Below, piece after piece: positions 61,604 through 64,000 of a DNA stretch of 64,000 nucleotides. Position 1 is the stretch's first letter. Every line of letters starts with the position of its first letter. Below the pieces are notes generated by a model, which saw only the letters and a program-made list of their open reading frames with translations, was not told the origin of the DNA and did no database searches. A program made the translations under genes and the position numbers. This DNA comes from Pseudomonas sp. R37(2017) (GTDB lineage Bacteria > Pseudomonadota > Gammaproteobacteria > Pseudomonadales > Pseudomonadaceae): assembly GCF_002113375.1 (NCBI RefSeq), contig NZ_NEHO01000011.1:121195-185194 (forward strand). Reading direction: 5' to 3'.

Positions 61604-63507
61604 TTGTCGGCACCGCAGGGCACATTGACCATGGCAAGACGGCACTGCTCCAGGCACTGACCGGGCAGGCTGGCGACCGGCGCCGGGAAGAGCGTGAACG
61701 CGGCATGACCATCGACCTCGGCTATCTGTATGCCGCGCTGGAGCCGGGAGCGCCGTTGACCGGTTTTATCGATGTTCCGGGCCATGAGCGTTTCACCCAC
61801 AACATGCTCGCCGGTGCGCAGGGCATCGATCTGGTGTTGCTGGTCGTGGCCGCCGATGACGGGGTGATGCCGCAGACCCGCGAGCACCTGGCCATTGTCG
61901 AGTTGCTTGGCATTCCCCGGGCGTTGGTGGCGATCACCAAGTGCGACCGGGTCGACAGCGACCGGGTGCAGGTCGTGCGCGATCAGGTCCGTACCTTGCT
62001 GGCCCCCGGGCCGTATGCCGATGCACCGCTGATTGCGCTGTCGAGTGTGACCGGCGAGGGCATCGAAAGTCTGCGCCAACAATTGCTCCATGCCCAGGGT
62101 GAAGTTCAGCAACGCAGCACCGAAGGCGGTTTTCGCCTGGCCATCGATCGGGCTTTCAGCGTGGCCGGGGCCGGTATCGTGGTGACCGGTACGGCGCTGT
62201 CCGGCCAGGTCGCGGTGAGCGATACCCTGAGGTTGGGCCCTCAAGGCAAACCGGTGCGCATTCGCGGCCTGCACGCGCAGAACCAGGCCGCCGAGCACGC
62301 CTTTGCCGGCCAACGCGTGGCATTGAACCTGAGTGCCGAACGGCTCGCCCTGGAACATATCCATCGCGGCCACTGGTTATTGGCCGACAGCCTGTATGCG
62401 CCGACCCAGCGCCTGGACATCGACCTGCGCTTGCTTGCCGGCGAATCCCGGGCCCTGGAACACTTTCAGCCGGTACACGTGCACCTCGGCACCCAGGATG
62501 TCACCGGCCGAGTCGCCTTGCTGGAGGGCGCCAGCCTGGCGCCTGGTGGGAGGATGTTTGCGCAACTGTTGCTCAATGCACCCGTGCATGGGGTCAAGGG
62601 CGATCCGCTGATCCTGCGTGACCAGAGTGCCCAACGTACGTTGGGCGGCGGCCGGATACTCGATCCTTTTGCACCGACACGTCAGCGTCGCAGCCCCGAA
62701 CGGCTCGCACAGCTGGCCGCGCTGGCGGACAGCGCAGACCTGGAAGAGGTGTTGCCGGCCTTGTTGGCCCATAGCGACACCGGGCTCGACCCGCAGCGCG
62801 TGGAGCGGCAATTCAACCGCCCGCGCAGCCGTTGGGTGTTGCCCGCTGACGTGCGCTTGATCGACACCCGCCAAGGCGCCGTGCTGTTCAGCGCCAGCCG
62901 TTGGCAAGCGTTGCAGGCAGCAGTGCTGGAGCACCTCGCACGCTTTCATCAGCTTGAACCGGATCAGATGGGGCCAGACCGGGATCGCCTGCGCCGATTT
63001 GCCGGCAGCCCCCTGGAACGCTCGACCTTTATCAGCCTGCTCGAAGAACTGTTGGCCAGTGGCGCTATTGCCAGCAGAGGGCCGTGGTTGCACCTGCCCG
63101 AACACCAGGTGCGCTTGAGCGAAGAAGATCAAGCCTTGTGGCAACGATTGCAGCCGATGTTCGACCAAGCCGGATTCGCTCCGCCCTGGGTGCGCGACCT
63201 GGGGCATGAGGAGGCAACTGTCCGTGCATTACTGCTCAAGATGGCTCGGCTGGGGCTGCTCCATCAAGTGGTCCGCGATCTGTTTTACACCGACAGCATG
63301 ATCCAGCAATTGGCGGCTATGCTGTTGCAACTGGCGGACGCCAATCCGGTGATTCAGGTGGCGGCGTTTCGTGATGCGGTAGGCCTGGGGCGCAAACGCA
63401 GTATTCAGATACTGGAGTACTTTGATCGTATCGGCCTGACGCGGCGCTTCGGTGATCGACGGCAAATTCGCCCGGACAGTGCATTGGCCCGGCGCACAGA
63501 GCCTTGA
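61600..63507 (+). CDS. selB: Selenocysteine-specific elongation factor SelB
   Basis: A 635-residue GTPase that brings Sec-tRNA(Sec) to the ribosome at UGA and binds the bSECIS hairpin. GTPase motifs in order are GTAGHIDHGKTAL, GMTIDLGY, DVPGHERF and TKCD. Domains II and III follow, and the C-terminal half is winged-helix repeats for mRNA binding (KRSIQILEYFDRIGLTRRFG at the end). The start GTG at 61600 overlaps the SelA stop codon (GTGA); an earlier ATG frame inside selA would add 15 unrelated residues. selC follows 19 bp after the stop. Confidence 0.96.
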   Translation: MIVGTAGHIDHGKTALLQALTGQAGDRRREERERGMTIDLGYLYAALEPGAPLTGFIDVPGHERFTHNMLAGAQGIDLVLLVVAADDGVMPQTREHLAIVELLGIPRALVAITKCDRVDSDRVQVVRDQVRTLLAPGPYADAPLIALSSVTGEGIESLRQQLLHAQGEVQQRSTEGGFRLAIDRAFSVAGAGIVVTGTALSGQVAVSDTLRLGPQGKPVRIRGLHAQNQAAEHAFAGQRVALNLSAERLALEHIHRGHWLLADSLYAPTQRLDIDLRLLAGESRALEHFQPVHVHLGTQDVTGRVALLEGASLAPGGRMFAQLLLNAPVHGVKGDPLILRDQSAQRTLGGGRILDPFAPTRQRRSPERLAQLAALADSADLEEVLPALLAHSDTGLDPQRVERQFNRPRSRWVLPADVRLIDTRQGAVLFSASRWQALQAAVLEHLARFHQLEPDQMGPDRDRLRRFAGSPLERSTFISLLEELLASGAIASRGPWLHLPEHQVRLSEEDQALWQRLQPMFDQAGFAPPWVRDLGHEEATVRALLLKMARLGLLHQVVRDLFYTDSMIQQLAAMLLQLADANPVIQVAAFRDAVGLGRKRSIQILEYFDRIGLTRRFGDRRQIRPDSALARRTEP

Positions 63508-63526
63508 TCGAGGGGCATGATTTCAA

Positions 63527-63622
63527 GGAAGGCAATCGCGCCCGGTGGCGCGGCCGGGCTTCAAACCCGGTTGGGGACGGCATCCGTTCCCGGGCAGGTT
63601 CGACTCCGGCTGCCTTCCGCCA
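63527..63622 (+). tRNA. selC: tRNA-Sec (anticodon TCA)
   Basis: A 96-nt tRNA with an 8-bp acceptor stem (GGAAGGCA at 63527-63534 with TGCCTTCC at 63611-63618), the discriminator G and an encoded CCA at 63620-63622. The anticodon stem CCGGG/CCCGG surrounds loop CTTCAAA with anticodon TCA at 63561-63563. The long variable arm (TTGGGGACGGCATCCGTTCC) and GGTTCGACTCC T-loop are typical of selenocysteine tRNA. It lies 19 bp after selB. Confidence 0.97.
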
Positions 63623-63648
63623 ATTCCCCCCGACTCAACCCAACCCCC

Positions 63649-63761
63649 TGTAGGAGCGGGTGCCCGCTTGCGGCACGCTCGCGATGGAAGCACAGGCACC
63701 GCGGGGTGTCAGACAGCCAGTGTCATCGTTGACGACCATCGCGAGCTTGCTCGCTCCTACA
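63649..63761. repeat. REPIN, first of a tandem pair
   Basis: TGTAGGAGCGGGTGCCCGCT at the left and GCGAGCTTGCTCGCTCCTAC at the right. The core GCACAGGCACCGCGGGGTGT and GTGTCATCGTTGACGACCAT is repeated almost exactly in the next element. It follows selC directly. Confidence 0.9.
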
Positions 63762-63774
63762 GGCACAGATCCTC

Positions 63775-63874
63775 TGTAGGAGCGAGCATGCTCGCGAGGG
63801 CGGCACAGGCACCGCGGGGTGTCAGGCCGCCAGTGTCATCGTTGACGACCATCGCGAGCTTGCTCGCTCCTACA
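63775..63874. repeat. REPIN, second of a tandem pair
   Basis: A near copy of the preceding element: the segment from GCACAGGCACCGCGGGGTG to GCTCGCTCCTACAGGCACAG is shared, while the left arm is the shorter TGTAGGAGCGAGCATGCTCG type. The spacer GCACAGATCC follows both copies. Confidence 0.9.
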
Positions 63875-63887
63875 GGCACAGATCCAC

Positions 63888-63901
63888 CGTAGGAGCGAGC
63901 A
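63888..63901. repeat. Truncated third REP at the IS junction
   Basis: CGTAGGAGCGAGCA is the left arm of a third REP unit; it stops where the IS3-family end begins at 63902. This shows that the element inserted into the REP. Confidence 0.75.
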
Positions 63902-64000
63902 TGTTCTGGTCAAGTTTTTCCGGACACCGATTACGGTGATCAAGCCGCCTGCTGCTCCATGGCTATTGGCGACAGGTAGTTGTTGTAGCTGTGGAGCCTG
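63902..64000 (-). mobile_element. End of an IS3-family insertion sequence
   Basis: From 63902 the sequence changes to TGTTCTGGTCAAGTTTTTCC, which begins with TG and is not repeated elsewhere in the window. It continues to the window edge. The minus strand encodes the C-terminal end of an IS3/IS150-type transposase. Only the 3' end of the element is in view; the target is a REP. Confidence 0.8.
63940..64000 (-). CDS. IS3-family transposase, C-terminal end (partial)
   Basis: The minus strand reads RLHSYNNYLSPIAMEQQAA then a TGA at 63942-63940. The H-S-Y-x3-YLSP pattern is the conserved tail after the catalytic DDE domain of IS3-family OrfB (typical: rHSyLgYlSP). The rest lies beyond the window. 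Confidence 0.8.
   Translation of the reverse strand, partial: RLHSYNNYLSPIAMEQQAA

Noticed and set aside
63649..63874. CRISPR array
   Set aside because: The repeats are inverted REP pairs with near-identical spacers, not short direct repeats with unique spacers, and no cas genes are present.

Overview
The window is a chromosomal segment of a Pseudomonas, most likely of the P. fluorescens complex. The grounds are protein sequences recognisable as MexE, MexF, OprN, MexT and MexS, an OprD porin, a DUF1652 protein, GC-rich third codon positions, and more than a dozen REP/REPIN repeats of the TGTAGGAGCGAGC type between genes. No phage, plasmid or CRISPR content is visible. The only mobile element is the end of an IS3-family insertion sequence at the right edge, sitting in a truncated REP.

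Layout. 1-3.0 kb: tail of an unknown gene, an OprD-family porin and an amino-acid permease. 3.3-4.2 kb: two small envelope proteins. 4.3-10.1 kb (minus strand): the mexEF-oprN efflux operon with a MexT-box-like site upstream. 10.6-21 kb: a hydroxyproline catabolic locus. It holds a Pyr2C-reductase-type Ldh enzyme, an MHS transporter, a DHDPS-fold LhpC-like enzyme, a Ser/Cys-type trans-3-hydroxyproline dehydratase, a polar amino-acid ABC importer, aconitase X (cis-3-hydroxyproline dehydratase type) and a GntR/FCD regulator. A palindrome built on TTCGTATACGAA occurs in front of three of its transcription units.

21.3-31.6 kb: a small protein and an MFS pump, then a long minus-strand catabolic operon. 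The operon encodes an argininosuccinate-lyase-like enzyme, an ABC importer, two PuuE/imidase-type deacetylase-fold hydrolases and an MmgE/PrpD protein, with a divergent LysR regulator. This enzyme set resembles iminodisuccinate-type (N-substituted aspartate) catabolism and is the best candidate here for an undescribed system. 32-34 kb: the regulators mexT and mexS, about 22 kb away from the efflux operon they would control. 34.7-40.3 kb: an unrecognised 496-residue protein paired with a MocR regulator, then pgm and a pirin. 40.6-48.7 kb: a UvrD-like helicase, a DUF1652 protein, a polyamine-type module (AraC, FAD oxidase, cupin, binding protein), a predicted LprI-MliC lysozyme inhibitor and a small lipoprotein. 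48.8-54.2 kb: a FAN1 nuclease overlapping a nuclease-helicase fusion, then a MalY/PatB lyase.

54.5-63.6 kb: a complete selenocysteine module. It contains formate dehydrogenase fdnGHI with an in-frame TGA (Sec197), fdhE, selA, selB and the selC tRNA, so the only visible selenoprotein is encoded beside all of the dedicated decoding machinery except selD. The right edge holds two tandem REPINs, then a third REP broken by the IS3 end.

All gene identities come from reading the sequence and from memory of families. No database search was possible.
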